Positions 32,013-42,699 of a DNA stretch of 64,000 nucleotides are shown one piece after another. Each line of letters opens with the position of its first letter. Positions within the stretch are counted from its first letter, which is position 1. The stretch is from positions 51,380,514 to 51,444,513 of the forward strand of contig NC_087070.1 of the NCBI RefSeq assembly GCF_963678635.1. Direction: 5' to 3'. The translations under genes and the position numbers were made by a program. This DNA comes from Symsagittifera roscoffensis (lineage: Eukaryota > Xenacoelomorpha > Acoela > Convolutidae). The notes beneath the pieces are model-generated. The model saw only the letters and a program-made list of their open reading frames with translations, did no database searches and was not told the origin of the DNA.

Positions 32013-33075
32013 AACTAAATTTTTAGTCGGATGAAGAATTGAAAAAAAAATAAATCATTGTACACTATGAACATCAAACGTTTGATGTTTACTGGTTGAA
32101 GTTATATACACAACAAAAAATCTGACAACAAATGTAACCAAGAAATGCCTTTTTGAGATTTTTGATAGTGTGAAGAAAATTTTTTGAGTTTGAAGATTAA
32201 AACATGTTTACCAGGGGTTCAAAAGATGCCAATTTTTGAAATCGTGCAGGAATTTAATTATGAGCTTTAAATTAGAATTTAGTGGCTAAATGATTTTCAG
32301 ATTTTTCTATTTAGGTTTCAGACAAGTTATGTACAAAACTGAAAAGGTTTCATTTTTCAAAATCAACAACTTTTTATAGAAAAAAAACTATTCAACTCGA
32401 TAAATATTAATATCTGATTGAAATGGCTACTTGGATGAGATTGGACGCCACAAATTCCTTAAGAGAGCCCGGAATATTTCATCCCATTTGAATGGTTCAA
32501 AATAATAAACATTATTTGTGCAGGCCAACTCAGGGTTTCCGGCTCATGTGCTAGAAAAGTTACATGGTTAGAAGATATATTCGGCAGAGAAAAACCAAAT
32601 TTTGTCTGCCCAGCTTGATTTTTTTCCAGTATTTTGACAAAAAAAACTTTTTCAAACAAGAAGTTTAACGGAGTTAATAAAGTTTATACCGAGTAATTTT
32701 TCGTCCAAGCCAATGTTGACATCCAATTCAAAATACAATATAAAGAAGTTTTCAAACAATATAAAGAAGAGTTATTCGTTTTTATTTTTCAGGAAATGTT
32801 GAAGATTTAAAATTTAACGATTTGGCCTCGTTGCACCCTAATGCATGCAAATAATCTATTTTTCTTGTGCCTGTTCCTCTTTTTTTCATGCACGCTTTTG
32901 AACCAAATACTCAAAATGATTTGTATCTAACAGTTCATTTCGTTGATTCTATATGAAGAATGTGGGGTTGCTTTTTCGAGATAACTTTTATCAGCCAAAA
33001 TTTTTTGAACAAATTGAGAAATTTTCTTTATACTCATTTTTATAGGAGTCTACGATTAATGGAAAAAAATTTTGT
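32013..33075 (+). repeat. 1060-bp tandem duplication, unit 1
   Basis: Landmark TACACTATGAACATCAAA starts at 32061 here and at 33121 in unit 2, giving a period of 1060 bp. Identity is high to the end word GGAGTCTACGATTAATGGAA. The unit contains a decayed terminal exon of the secreted-protein family. Confidence 0.85.
32430..32660 (+). pseudogene. Decayed last exon of the secreted family, copy 1
   Basis: The DNA aligns to the last exon at 43986-44229: GGATGAGATTGGACGCCAC versus GGAAGAGATTGGACACCAC, then the GAACATTTCATCACATT-like, TGGTTCAAAATAA and ATTATTTGTGCAGGCCAACT blocks. Homology continues into the 3' flank (GCAGAGAAAAACC, TATTTTGACAAAAAAAACTT). The upstream part of the exon is deleted, frames are broken and the DQPW codons are destroyed. 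It is clearly a dead copy. Confidence 0.75.
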
Positions 33076-34140
33076 ATAAATTAAATTTTTAGTCGGATGA
33101 AAAATTAAAAAAAATCATTTTACACTATGAACATCAAAAGTTTGATGTTTACTGGTTGACGTTATATTCAAAAAAAAAATCTGACAACAAATTTAACCAA
33201 GAAATGCCTTTTCGAGATTTTTGATAGTGTAAAGAAAACTTTTTGAGTTTGATGATTAAAACAGGTTTACCAGGGATTCAAAAGATGCCAATTTTTGAAA
33301 TCGAGCAGGAATTTAATTATGAGCTTTAAATTAGAATTTAGTGGCTAAATGATTTTCAGATTTTTCTATTTAGGTTTCAGATAAGTTATGTACAAAACTG
33401 AAAAGGTTTCATTTTTCAAAATCAACAACTTTTTAAAGAAAAAAAAACTATTCAACTCGATAAATATTAATATCTGATTGAATTTGCCACTTGGATGAGA
33501 TTGGACGCCACAAGTTCCTTAAGAGAGCCCGGAATATTCCATCACATTTGACTGGTTCAAAATAAACGTTATTTCTGCAGGCCAACTCAGGGTTTCCGGC
33601 TCATATGCTAGAAAAGTTACATGATGAGAACATCTATTTGGCAGAGAAAAACCAAATTTTGTTTGCCCAACTTTTTTTTTTCCAGTAATTTGACAAAAAA
33701 ACTTCTTCGAACAAGAAATTTAACGGAGTTAATCAAGTTTATACCGAGTAATTTTTCGTCCAAGCCAATGTTGAGATCCAATTCAAAATACAACATCAAG
33801 AAAATCTTCAACAACCAACATAACCTGCGCTCAAAACCATAACAAGAGTTATTCGTTTTTATTTTTCAGGAAATGTTGAAGATTTAAAATTTAACGATTT
33901 GGCCTCGTTGCAGCCTAATGCATGCAAATAATCTATTTTTCTTGTGCCTGTTCCTCTTTTTTTCATGCACGCTTTTGAACCAAATACTCAAAATGATTTG
34001 TATCTAACAGTTCATTTCGTTGATTCTTTATGAAGAATGTGGGGTTGCTTTTTCGAGATAACTTTTATCAGCCAAAATTTTTTGAACAAATTGAGGAATT
34101 TTCTTTATACTCATTTTGTAGGAGTCTACGATTAATGGAA
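33076..34140 (+). repeat. 1060-bp tandem duplication, unit 2
   Basis: Second unit. It contains an extra ~40-bp insertion near 33797 (after CAAAATACAAC) and ends at the same GGAGTCTACGATTAATGGAA word. Confidence 0.85.
33490..33720 (+). pseudogene. Decayed last exon of the secreted family, copy 2
   Basis: Same fragment as copy 1, carried by the tandem duplication, with its own differences (CATCACATTTGACTGGTTC, ATTTCTGCAGGCCAACT). It shares the upstream deletion with copy 1, so the exon died before the 1060-bp duplication. Confidence 0.75.
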
Positions 34141-34149
34141 AAAAATTTG

Positions 34150-34330
34150 TCATCTGATCAAACTTCATTTTTTTAAAAAGAGCTCATCATAAAAAAGACT
34201 TGGCGCACTTTACATTTTGAAGTTTTGAAGAGTATAAAACCCGGAATATTTCAGCCACCTCAACAATTGAAAAGAAATATCATCTTGCAGACCAATCTGA
34301 TTTTGTTGTTTAGATGCTAGAAATTTTTCT
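34150..34330 (+). pseudogene. Decayed last exon of the secreted family, copy 3
   Basis: It is older and less conserved than the other two but keeps the order: TCATCTGAT block, a TCATCATAAAA word, GGCGCACTTTACATTTTGAA (compare GGTGCACCCTACATTTTGAA in the last exon at 44.0 kb), CCCGGAATATTTCA and GCAGACCAATCTGA. Unlike copies 1 and 2 it retains the exon's 5' half. Confidence 0.65.
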
Positions 34331-34339
34331 TTCTTGGAG

Positions 34340-35570
34340 CTGTTTTACGTTTTTCTATTATGTTGTACAAATCATATTTCGAAATAATATGAAACTGAAA
34401 CGAAACTTCTGTTTTCGTTATAATCAGGAGCTAAACGTTTTCCCCAACTGCTCTCTTTTTCCCCACGCATATCTTTTTTCGCTCAAAGGTTTTCACCCAT
34501 AGTTCTGCAAAATTGCGCTTCCAATTGTTGTTCCGGCATCTCTTTGATGATTTGAAAGAAATCAAGAGCTGTGTTTTTTTTTCATTTTAAACCATATAGC
34601 ACAAAAAATATCCTTGATTGAGAATGATAGCAACCTAAAACGTGTCTACCTTGATCAAAAACTGCAAAAAATAATCAAATTTTCAAAGTCGTCAGTGACA
34701 ATTGCTCGCTCAAACTTTCATAGTCTGAACAAAGTATGATATTTGCCAGCAACGTCTGGTCTAAATCTTAGTCTAAATCTATAGCCTAAAAACCAATCGC
34801 CGTGCAATCTGAATTTTAGTCGCCAAAGTCTGAAAATTAGTCCTAGCATCAATAATAACAAAAAAGTCAAAATTAAATAGCCGGGACAGCAGTCACGATA
34901 CTGTCTGAAAACGAGTTGCGATAATAAAGATATGCATCCAAAACAAACTGTACAAAAAAAAAGAAATGGAAGCTATGCATGATCTCGAGCAAATTACTGA
35001 TTAGTGATTGTTGGAAAGTTAAAATTTTGAAAACATAATTCTCCAATGATACACAATTTTTTGGAGTAAATACCTAAAAAATTTGGAACGGCTTTTGAGA
35101 AAGATTAATTCTTTGTAAATTTTAGGCGTTACGAATAAACAGGAAACTTTTCAAAATATTTATCGCGATTCGGTCAAATGGCTTTTTTTAAATCTTTAAA
35201 ATTTTAGAGAAAAAAATGTCTTAGACTTCAGCTCAGGGCATGAAAAATTTTTAGTGGGTATTAAAAACTCCGTTTCACATTTCATTTTTATAACTAATTG
35301 GGTTCAGTCGTTGTTATAAAGCAAAGTTATAAAGCGTTTGTCTGACGATAAGAAAACGCAACAAACAAAAGCGGTATTTTAGTCATTAGAGAGAAAAATT
35401 TATGTCTGCATAAACCAAGATCATTATCTCATGAGCCTAACGCACACCTTCACGCTTTTTGAGAAATTCATTTTCACTAAATTTACGGCCCAAAAACTGC
35501 AGCAATGTTCCTGCTTTTGATTACTTAATTCCAAAACTAATAAATTTTGCTTAGAAACAATCACTTACAA
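34340..35570. other. Intergenic stretch
   Basis: No gene supported on either strand. Confidence 0.4.
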
Positions 35571-35576
35571 AAATAG

Positions 35577-36098
35577 TTACATAGGTAAAATCTGTACATA
35601 ATAAATAATTAAGACTGAGATGACGTTCCCTACTTTTGTGGCTTTTCGTACAATCTTGTTCTGTTGACTCGAGAGTGATGGAATGGGTCCAGATGGCGAT
35701 AGCGTAAATTTATGCGCGAAGTCAGCGCTAGCAGTTTCAAGGTGCTTAATATGCGAACGACACAAAACATACCGCATGGTGTCCCGACAAAAAACTTGGC
35801 CGAAAGGTCTCAAATTGATTTGAATTCACTTCTGACGGAGATGAGAGTACGAATATTTAAAACGTACTCAACGAGGCAGACAATTGGGTTGTCGACAACT
35901 ACGCGGAAGAAGCCACCATGGTGCGATATCGATGATGAGCTGCAGCTCCAATTGATATTTTGTATACGAGAAGAGCAAGTGATTCGAAGAAGTTTTTCCT
36001 CCGACAAAATTTGTCTGGTTGTCTAAAAAGAGCGTGTGAAAGTTTCCAGACCTAGTGAGGAACCTTTCAACTCCCATTACGCAAGAAAAAAATTCCAT
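35577..36098. other. Coding-like patch, strand uncertain
   Basis: The GC content rises and long frames are open on both strands. On the plus strand, 35712-36026 gives 104 codons (SQIDLNSLLTEMRVRIF, PPWCDIDDELQLQLIF). On the minus strand three overlapping frames, 36098-35868, 36007-35810 and 35813-35577, give 76, 65 and 78 codons (RPFGQVFCRDTMRYVLCR). One of these is probably a real or dead exon, but I cannot choose the strand from the sequence alone. Confidence 0.3.
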
Positions 36099-36319
36099 AA
36101 TTAAATTATAAAATTATGGAAAAAATCTTGCTCTCCTTCAATTAAACATAAAAGACACACTTTTTTTTAAAAAAAAAACCTACAAACTGTTATTTGGAAG
36201 ATACCAGAGTAATCAGCATTAAATAGTTCACTGTTTTCAACTATTTTCACGGCAAAAAGCACAACTAAAAATAAGTTTGCAGTAAAAAAAGATCTTATTA
36301 TCAAAATAGATGAGAGAAC

Positions 36320-36586
36320 TTAGTTTTGCAGTTGGTTAATGCTCGTTTTACTTTTGCAGACACTCCTCGAAAGCATCAAGAGATGGTTGACAATAATCAA
36401 AACGGGTCGGTCAGTTTGTTCTGATTTCAGATTTAGACAGAAAACTAATTGGTCCCGGTGTTTAGCGGGCACCCTCCAGCAGCCACATGATTTACAGACG
36501 AAAACATTTTTTTTCACGAGAACTGTTTTAATTAAAGTGGCGTTTTCAAGCTGAGATGGTGTCACAATATCTAAATAAGGTCTCAC
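36320..36586 (-). CDS. Possible exon, minus strand, unknown product
   Basis: An 88-codon minus-strand ORF with a Cys-containing block (VFVCKSCGCWRVPAKH) and protein-like composition. A GTAAAACG at about 36346-36353 (minus sense) could be a splice donor that ends the exon before the last few codons. If so, the minus-strand frames at 35.6-36.1 kb could be downstream exons of the same gene. No family recognised. Confidence 0.25.
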   Translation of the reverse strand: MRPYLDIVTPSQLENATLIKTVLVKKNVFVCKSCGCWRVPAKHRDQLVFCLNLKSEQTDRPVLIIVNHLLMLSRSVCKSKTSINQLQN

Positions 36587-36599
36587 GGTTATTGATGAT

Positions 36600-37240
36600 T
36601 TTTAAAATTTAGACTGAGGGTTCTTTCTTTTGTGCGTCATAGCTCAACTAATGAGCTGTGTAGATGGGTCGGGCAATGAATTGCTTCCTCTAAATTAGCG
36701 TACTGTTCATCAGGAAAAACTAGTAAATTATTGCTGAGCAACTAGCACAGAACAATCCAATCACATTTATCATAGCAGAGTTAGATGAAAATCGAAAAAC
36801 AAAAGCATTACCTTTTAATGTTTTGTTTTAATTAAATTACTCCCAGCCGAAAAGCTTACAGATTATGCTACTAGCTTCGTATATTATACTAATTAAATAC
36901 TTATTCTTTAGCTCATCGAAAAAAAAATTCCGCCCAAACACGCTATTTGCTCCTTGATGAACTTCAGTTTTGAGTCTTGGAAACTAAAACAGAGTAAATA
37001 GCGTAGACGGTGAATAGTTTCAACATTTTTAAAAATAGAAATTGAACCTCAGTCGTGAATTTGGTCGAACTAAGGCAGGTCGAACTAAAATATCAAACAT
37101 TGAAAAGTAAGAAAAAATTTTCAAAAAAAGGTTCAAGCCAAATCCTCAACAGTTAATTAAAAATTAGTGCCGAATAAAGAAGTTGACAGTTATTATTCGC
37201 TGTCTATTTGCAGAGCTGCAAAAAAATCAATCAAAAAAAC
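36600..37240. other. Intergenic stretch
   Basis: Nothing supported. Confidence 0.4.
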
Positions 37241-37246
37241 GAGTTA

Positions 37247-37375
37247 TTGACCAAAACTGAAAAGTGTCTCATTCTGCGCAGCAAATTATTGAGCAAACTA
37301 CCCTTTTGAAATACAAATTTTACTGGTTTCTCTAGCTGTTATTAGTTAATTTGATCTGAAATCACACCTTGATCT
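37247..37375 (+). repeat. Duplicate of the region just upstream of split-gene exon 1
   Basis: GACCAAAACTGA(A/T)AAGTGTCTCATTCTGCG, then GAGCAAACTACCCTTTT and TTAGTTAATTTG, recur at about 38092-38221, directly upstream of the exon 1 ATG at 38256. The upstream copy is followed by no open exon, so it looks like the relic 5' region of another gene copy. Confidence 0.65.
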
Positions 37376-37379
37376 GAAG

Positions 37380-38090
37380 TCAGAACTTGAAATTGGATAG
37401 TTATATAGTCTTTCACCGTGTTTAAGATTGAGAACAGAAGAACTGCGTTATACTTAGAAATTGCATCGGAGAATTAGCTTATTCAATAATTTGTTTAAAG
37501 CTTGTTTAATAATTTTGACTACAATATCGACACTCAAATCTAGAGAGATCGCAGGATACACTAATTCTCGGTAATAACAAGATACCAATCTGCATCAAAA
37601 CCCTCCGAATTAAAAAGCTCTCATTTCAACGATCTCTTTTAAATTTTGCCCGTCTGCCATTACTTCCAGCCTGCCTCCCCAGAATCTTACAAATTAAGAA
37701 TTTTAGCCATGGGTTTGTAATATTGGGCTGAAACAAAAGTACTAAGACGGGGGAGGGCGTATTATAATGTTTTCAATGGTCACCAATTGCGTTTTGTTAA
37801 TTTTTTTTGGGGGTTTTTAAGAATAGATGGCGTGAACGACGAGTTATTTTTTGAAAAAACTTCGCGCAACCTGTCGAAAAATTTCCGATATTATCAATGA
37901 AAAATGAACATGGGATATAATAAAAAAAATTAAATTTTACGTGATCAATTTTTCCGCCACTTAAAATTGTTTTTGAGAACTTTTTCAATTTTCTTTTTGT
38001 GGTTTCATATTCGGATTGAATTTGGAGTTTTATAAATAAGTCCATTCCAGTTTAACGAATAAAATATATCAATAATAAAACGTTCCTTGA
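37380..38090. other. Spacer between the two 5'-region copies
   Basis: 37557-37700 (GGATACACTAATTCT ... AATTAAAAAGCTCTC ... CTGCCATTACTTCC) is a diverged copy of 40753-40900 inside the first intron region of the split gene. No gene seen. Confidence 0.4.
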
Positions 38091-38255
38091 CATTTGACCA
38101 AAACTGATAAGTGTCTCATTCTGCGGATCAAACTATTGAGCAAACTACCCTTTTAAAAAACAAATTTTACTTGTTTCTATAGTTGCTATTAGTTAATTTG
38201 TTCTTAAATCAAACCAGTTTAAATTTTACTTCTGAACTTATTTCAAGACTTTCGA

Positions 38256-38440
38256 ATGCTTTTAATCAAGTTTTTAATTTCGTTTAATTTTTTTGGAATA
38301 AATTTTGCCTCACACAATGATATCGTTGTAGAACCAATAACCCCATCTAAATGGTCATCAGTATCTTATATAATTCCCGTGCTTTCACCGCATCAGACTA
38401 TTTTGACAGCCGCTTGTAGATTTTATAGCAACTACTACTG
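38256..38440 (+). CDS. Split secreted-family gene, exon 1
   Basis: The ATG at 38256 opens a signal peptide (MLLIKFLISF through NFAS) followed by NDIVVEPITPSKWSSVSYII and a Cys, matching residues 1 to about 64 of paralogs 1 and 2 (LDIVVVPRQFYNW, then TCNKFSSVYCLW). The ORF ends right after NYYW, where TACTG/GTGAGT gives a textbook splice donor with the exon ending at 38440 in phase 2. The second Cys of the paralogs (VYC) is Tyr here. The encoded protein would be secreted like its relatives. Confidence 0.75.
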
Positions 38441-39817
38441 GTGAGTGTTCTAAATTTACTTTAAAAAAACAGAAGAGATGTTTTTGGAAAAAGTCTTCGA
38501 GCAAAATTTTCAAAACAAGATTTAAAAAAACAAATCATACTAACACTTCTGTACAAGCTAAACGCATTTGAGCAATGCGCAGCAAATGGTCGCAATTTGG
38601 AATTTTTTTGAGGAAAAAGCTCATGCAAACGAAATCAAATCAGAGTGCAGTTTTCAAAATTCAAAAAAATCGTCTCTAAAAATTTGTTATTTCATGCGAT
38701 CATAAACGACATCTAAAACGTGAACATTATCTCCGTGATAGTAAAACCGTGATTTTGAAGCTCAACAAACAAACAGTTTTTGCAAATTTGCAAGAATTTA
38801 AAGATTCATTCACGAGACGAGGTTTGTATTGTAAGATTTGGCAAACTCAGACGGTCGGATGCGACCAAACTACCAAAAAAAGTAGCGCCACCTTTTTAAA
38901 ACTCGCACCGCTAAAAATTATTATCTGTCACGCTGCGGCACAAATACGTTTCTTAAGTGGTGCCACCAAAATCTTTTCATAGTTACATGCATTGGTTTTT
39001 GTAGTAAGGAGGGGGTTTTGACACCTTCCTGTTCAATGATTCGAACCTTTCGGCAGCCACAGGTTCCCCATTTGGAATTATTTTACGATATCCATTTTCA
39101 GGCAATTGACCGTAAATTTTTGTAGAGGCGCATTCAGTGTCAATATATACTGTTTTTGAATAGAAAGTGCGCCGAAAAACGAAACTTTTTGTTCACAATT
39201 TTCCGAAAAATGGTCAAAAACAGATTTTTACCTGTTTTTACGACCTGTTTGACTTTGAAAATTTGTCTACGGAGCAACAGAAGGTCGCTTTGTGGTTTTG
39301 TCAAAATTGTTCAAAATGTTCAATTTGAAGAGTTTTGAGCTCCTTCATTTGTCTTGCCTTTATTGGTATTATTTTTTTCGGTAAGATAATTTATACGAAA
39401 TTAAATTTGCTTCAAACGCCATTAATTGACAAAACGAAATTTCGAAAGAAAAATTTTAGATATTTGGTAAAATTGGTATGAAAGGATTTCGAGTATATTT
39501 AATGAATCTTCCCTTTCTCACAAATAATATCATAAACTAGTTAATAGAAATTCAGGGAGCGGAAGTGAAGTGGTTATGTCTCCCCTCATTCTAAAAATCA
39601 ATTTTGTGAGGCTCGCCATGATCCGTGCTCGTTGCTTGAGGGCGAAACAACATTATTTAGCGCAGAAAAGAAGCCAAAAAACAACATAGCAATCATGACC
39701 AGGGGCGCAGCAGCAATTTTCGGCGGAGAACTGTACAGCTCGTAGGTAGGTCTTTTTCCCTTTGTGGACTAATTGCCTTAATCTTAAAGCTAGCCTAATT
39801 CCAAAACAGTGGTGAAT

Positions 39818-40228
39818 TTAGTTATCCAGAAAGAAATCATCAATAAAAAACACGTCGGCTGTATTTTTGTATGATATGACAAAAATCGTTGCCCAAAACT
39901 CCGTGAAATAAAAATTGCAAATGATAAGAAACAGGTCAAATATGATGAAGGCGGTAAATTTATTGGGCTGATGAATTAATTCAAAATAGGAGTTGCCAAA
40001 ATCTATTAGGTCCAAATAGATGTTTTTAGAAAGAGAAACAAAATCACCTGGTTTTGAAATTACAAGCAACAAGAAAACTTTTAAGAAAGAAATCGAAGCA
40101 TTTGCAATTTTTAAAACCATCTTGGAGTTAAAACAGTGGTGTTCAAACAGTTTAACGCGCAATAAAATCTCTGCCCTGATTCGAGCAGCCTTGTTTGAAT
40201 TCTGTGAGTTATGAAGACCAATTACCAA
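39818..40228 (-). CDS. Hydrophobic minus-strand ORF, doubtful
   Basis: A 136-codon ORF with two or three long hydrophobic stretches (FLKVFLLLVI; FIIFDLFLIICNFYF) and no recognised motif. It lies inside the presumed intron region of the split gene on the opposite strand. Its length is above what chance usually gives here, but T-rich DNA read in reverse often yields such Phe/Ile-rich frames. Confidence 0.2.
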   Translation of the reverse strand: MVIGLHNSQNSNKAARIRAEILLRVKLFEHHCFNSKMVLKIANASISFLKVFLLLVISKPGDFVSLSKNIYLDLIDFGNSYFELIHQPNKFTAFIIFDLFLIICNFYFTEFWATIFVISYKNTADVFFIDDFFLDN

Positions 40229-40881
40229 GCCTCAATTCAACGTGAAACACTTAAAAGCGCAAAAAAGTCTGTTTTTGAGAGCGCGAGAGCTAAAGATAAA
40301 TGGATTCGAAGTGCACAAAAAAGGTCATCGAACTAACCAAAAATGGAAAATTTCAAACCCCTGAAAATTCGAGGAAAAACAATTATTGAAAAATATATGT
40401 TTTTTGACTTGCATGACCAAGGCATAAATCTCCTCAAAGGGATATGAAAAATGTTCGAGCACAACTTTTTCAAATTCTGTATCTGTCTGAAGAAAGAGCC
40501 TCAGAGCTTTATAACCGTCACTTTATTCAAAAAAGTTTGTTCACTTTTCTCAAAAATCTGATTAAAATTTTTGTTTTTTTTTCCGAATGACGGGAAGAAA
40601 AATCGTGGCTTTTGGTTTGAAAACTTGGAAAACCGCTGATATTTGATTGACTTACAAGATAACATTCAGCTTGAGTTTTTACAGCCTGACCAGTTATACT
40701 GCCAGCAATAGCAGCCAGCCAACAATGGATGTGTACAACCATAAAGCGATAGAGGGATACACTAATTATAGATCATACCTACAAACCACTCTGCCTCAAA
40801 TCCTTCGAATTAAAGGGCTCTTTTTCCTACCATTAATGAATTTTGTTTTTTGACAGCTTTTGCTGCTGCTTACACTACCAT

Positions 40882-40909
40882 TCCCCCTCCCCCTCCCCCT
40901 CCCCCACCC
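40882..40909 (+). repeat. (CCCCCT)n hexamer tract
   Basis: Four consecutive C-runs of five, separated by T or TA, in an otherwise AT-rich intron. The complementary G-runs could form a G-quadruplex. Confidence 0.8.
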
Positions 40910-41249
40910 GTTTCCCTCCCGACCTAGTTCTGTTTAAAATAACGATTCAGGAGTGTTTGTGGTATGATTGGGTTATAAATTTCCGAGGGGAGCGCTAACA
41001 TGATGCTTTTAAAGAGGAGAATAATTCTTTTCTTTCAAATTGGGACATCAACTTTGGCGTTGAAAAATAAGAAGTTCATGGCTGTATACCGGGGAATTAT
41101 TTTCTCATTAAGCTATTTTCTAAATATAACTGTTGCTTCAAGGGTTTCTTGTCGTTTTTAAATGTTTGCTTATGTTTTGTAATAATCGCTACAGGTAATA
41201 ATTGAGATTATATGTGTAATCGGTCGTCGTTCTTTTGACTGAAAAATGA

Positions 41250-41726
41250 ACAAAACTGCTTGTATCAGATCAAAACTCTGAAGGTTCCGACAACTTTTTG
41301 AAATCAATGGAGGATTGGTGGCTTAATAAACACGAAATTTTCAAAAACAAAAAAAAAGTTGCAAAACCCTGTTGTTGATTTTTTGAAAACCATTTGTCTA
41401 CGCGCATTTTCCAATGACTCACTTATAGCAAATTGTATTGAGTTCTAGGCATTTTAAACTTCCGCTCACACGTTAATAGCACGAAATATATTGCGCGATA
41501 CTCGCTCCAAATTGGCAAAACTGGCCGATCTTTAAGCCATCATAAGTGTACAAAAAAATCACAAAAGAAATATATTTTTTTAAATTTGAGATCAAGACTT
41601 AAAAATTTTGTGGCTACTATAAAACATTTCCTTCAAAAAAACTGGTTGTTAAAAAGTCAAAAATTTTCTGGAGAGAAAAACAAACCCGAGCGTAAATATT
41701 CCATCGATTTCTGAGAGTCGGAACAA
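41250..41726 (+). mobile_element. Element A, copy 4 (old, diverged)
   Basis: Matches element A from CAAAACTGCTTGTATCAGATC to AATATTCCATCGATTTCTGA GAGTCGGAACA with many changes. TTCCGAC and GTCGGAACA ends and the TAATAGCACGAAATATATTG core are recognisable. It lies within the split gene's intron region. Confidence 0.6.
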
Positions 41727-41794
41727 AAAGAATCGGGAAAAGATTTTATGATAGCTTGCTGAAGTTGTCTGTAAATACAAAACTGGTATTTGAG

Positions 41795-41917
41795 TTTATG
41801 AACAAAGGCTCGAAAAGGAGCCCTTTAAAGATAATGCGGAATTCGAATGTGACAGGGCATTCAGGCCTTTATACAAACAGCACAACTTTTTCAGTGTGCC
41901 AGAGGGATGTTGTACAG
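41795..41917 (+). CDS. Split secreted-family gene, middle exon
   Basis: In the frame read here, the stretch FECDRAFRPLYKQHNFF then SVPEGCCT matches KECETFFHPTYLKHNHF then VDDDGCCE of paralog 1, including its Cys103 and the CC pair. The exon ends TGTTGTACAG before GTCTC. The next exon at 42459 starts GGCAATTC, so the split codon becomes GGG and the reading frame continues exactly in register with the paralogs. The 5' boundary (after GTATTTGAG) is less sure. The 81-codon ORF in another frame here is a shadow. Confidence 0.7.
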
Positions 41918-42458
41918 GTCTCAAAGAGTGGCTTTAAATTCTACCAGAAAAAAAAAATTGTTATAATATTACCAGCGCCAAAAGAGTTTTTCAAATTATA
42001 GCTGATTGTTTTATATATAAAATTACAAAATCGGAAAAAAAGATAACAGTTGGTTGTAAAATGTGTATATACACTTGATATTGCACAAAAATCTAGGTTA
42101 TGCTAGATTGCATTATTTAGAGAGTGCAATATTTAGAGAAGTCACTGATGTCAAACAGTTGACTCAATTTTTGATTCTTAATTTGGATTGGTTTTATTGA
42201 CTTTGATTGGGAGACAATGAAACAAATCGAAAAATGAAAAAAGTTTTATGGGTTGATAAACAGTATTTCTGAGGTTTGTAAGATTAACAATAAACTCATT
42301 TTTGAAAAGTTCTGATAATATTCTCGCATTTAGTGCCCACTCTAATAACTAAAAATTTGTAAGAAAACTGCAAAGAAGAAAGCAACCCCGCTTCCTCTTC
42401 TTCCCCACGCCTTGCTTACCAATAACTCACTGAATAAAATTGAAGGCCACTTGTTCAG

Positions 42459-42645
42459 GGCAATTCAATGAGTACTATACTTCTGGCTATTTTCATGCGT
42501 CTTTGACCCCCGGAAAATACTTGGAGAAACTGACAGACTACAGAGATCAGAACAAAATTCTGAACCATGTTTGGTCTTTTTACATGCAGGAATGTGATGT
42601 GAATGTGATATACAGACTTGGTTTTGGAACAGGCGATATCAGAAG
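42459..42645 (+). CDS. Split secreted-family gene, third recognised exon
   Basis: A CTTGTTCAG acceptor precedes the exon. The translation QFNEYYTSGYFHASLTPGKY followed by LEKLTDY and ECDVNVIYRLGFGTGDIRR matches the ESQYHGYFTQGF...LRR region of paralog 1, including the conserved single Cys. After the RR codons the open frame runs on for a dozen unrelated codons to a TGA, and no GT donor occurs before that stop. Homology says the exon should end at AGAAG (42645), which would make the intron start with GA. See the finding on the GA-AG intron. Confidence 0.75.
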
Positions 42646-42699
42646 GATCGAAATTCAATCTCACTCAAGAATAAAATTTTTTGGCTATATTTGAAAGGG

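Larger units (their letters stand above)
38441..41794 (+). other. Split gene: intron(s), probably hiding one more small exon
   Basis: Exon 1 ends in phase 2 but the next recognised piece at 41795 would need a phase-1 partner. About 25-30 residues of the paralogs (the region with NFWHALYWLNQF) are also not covered, so one exon is probably missing from my reading. I could not identify it with confidence; a TGTTTGTGGTATGATTGGG stretch at about 40954 is a weak candidate. Within the interval lie element A copy 4, a C-rich hexamer repeat and a 136-codon hydrophobic minus-strand ORF. Confidence 0.45.
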
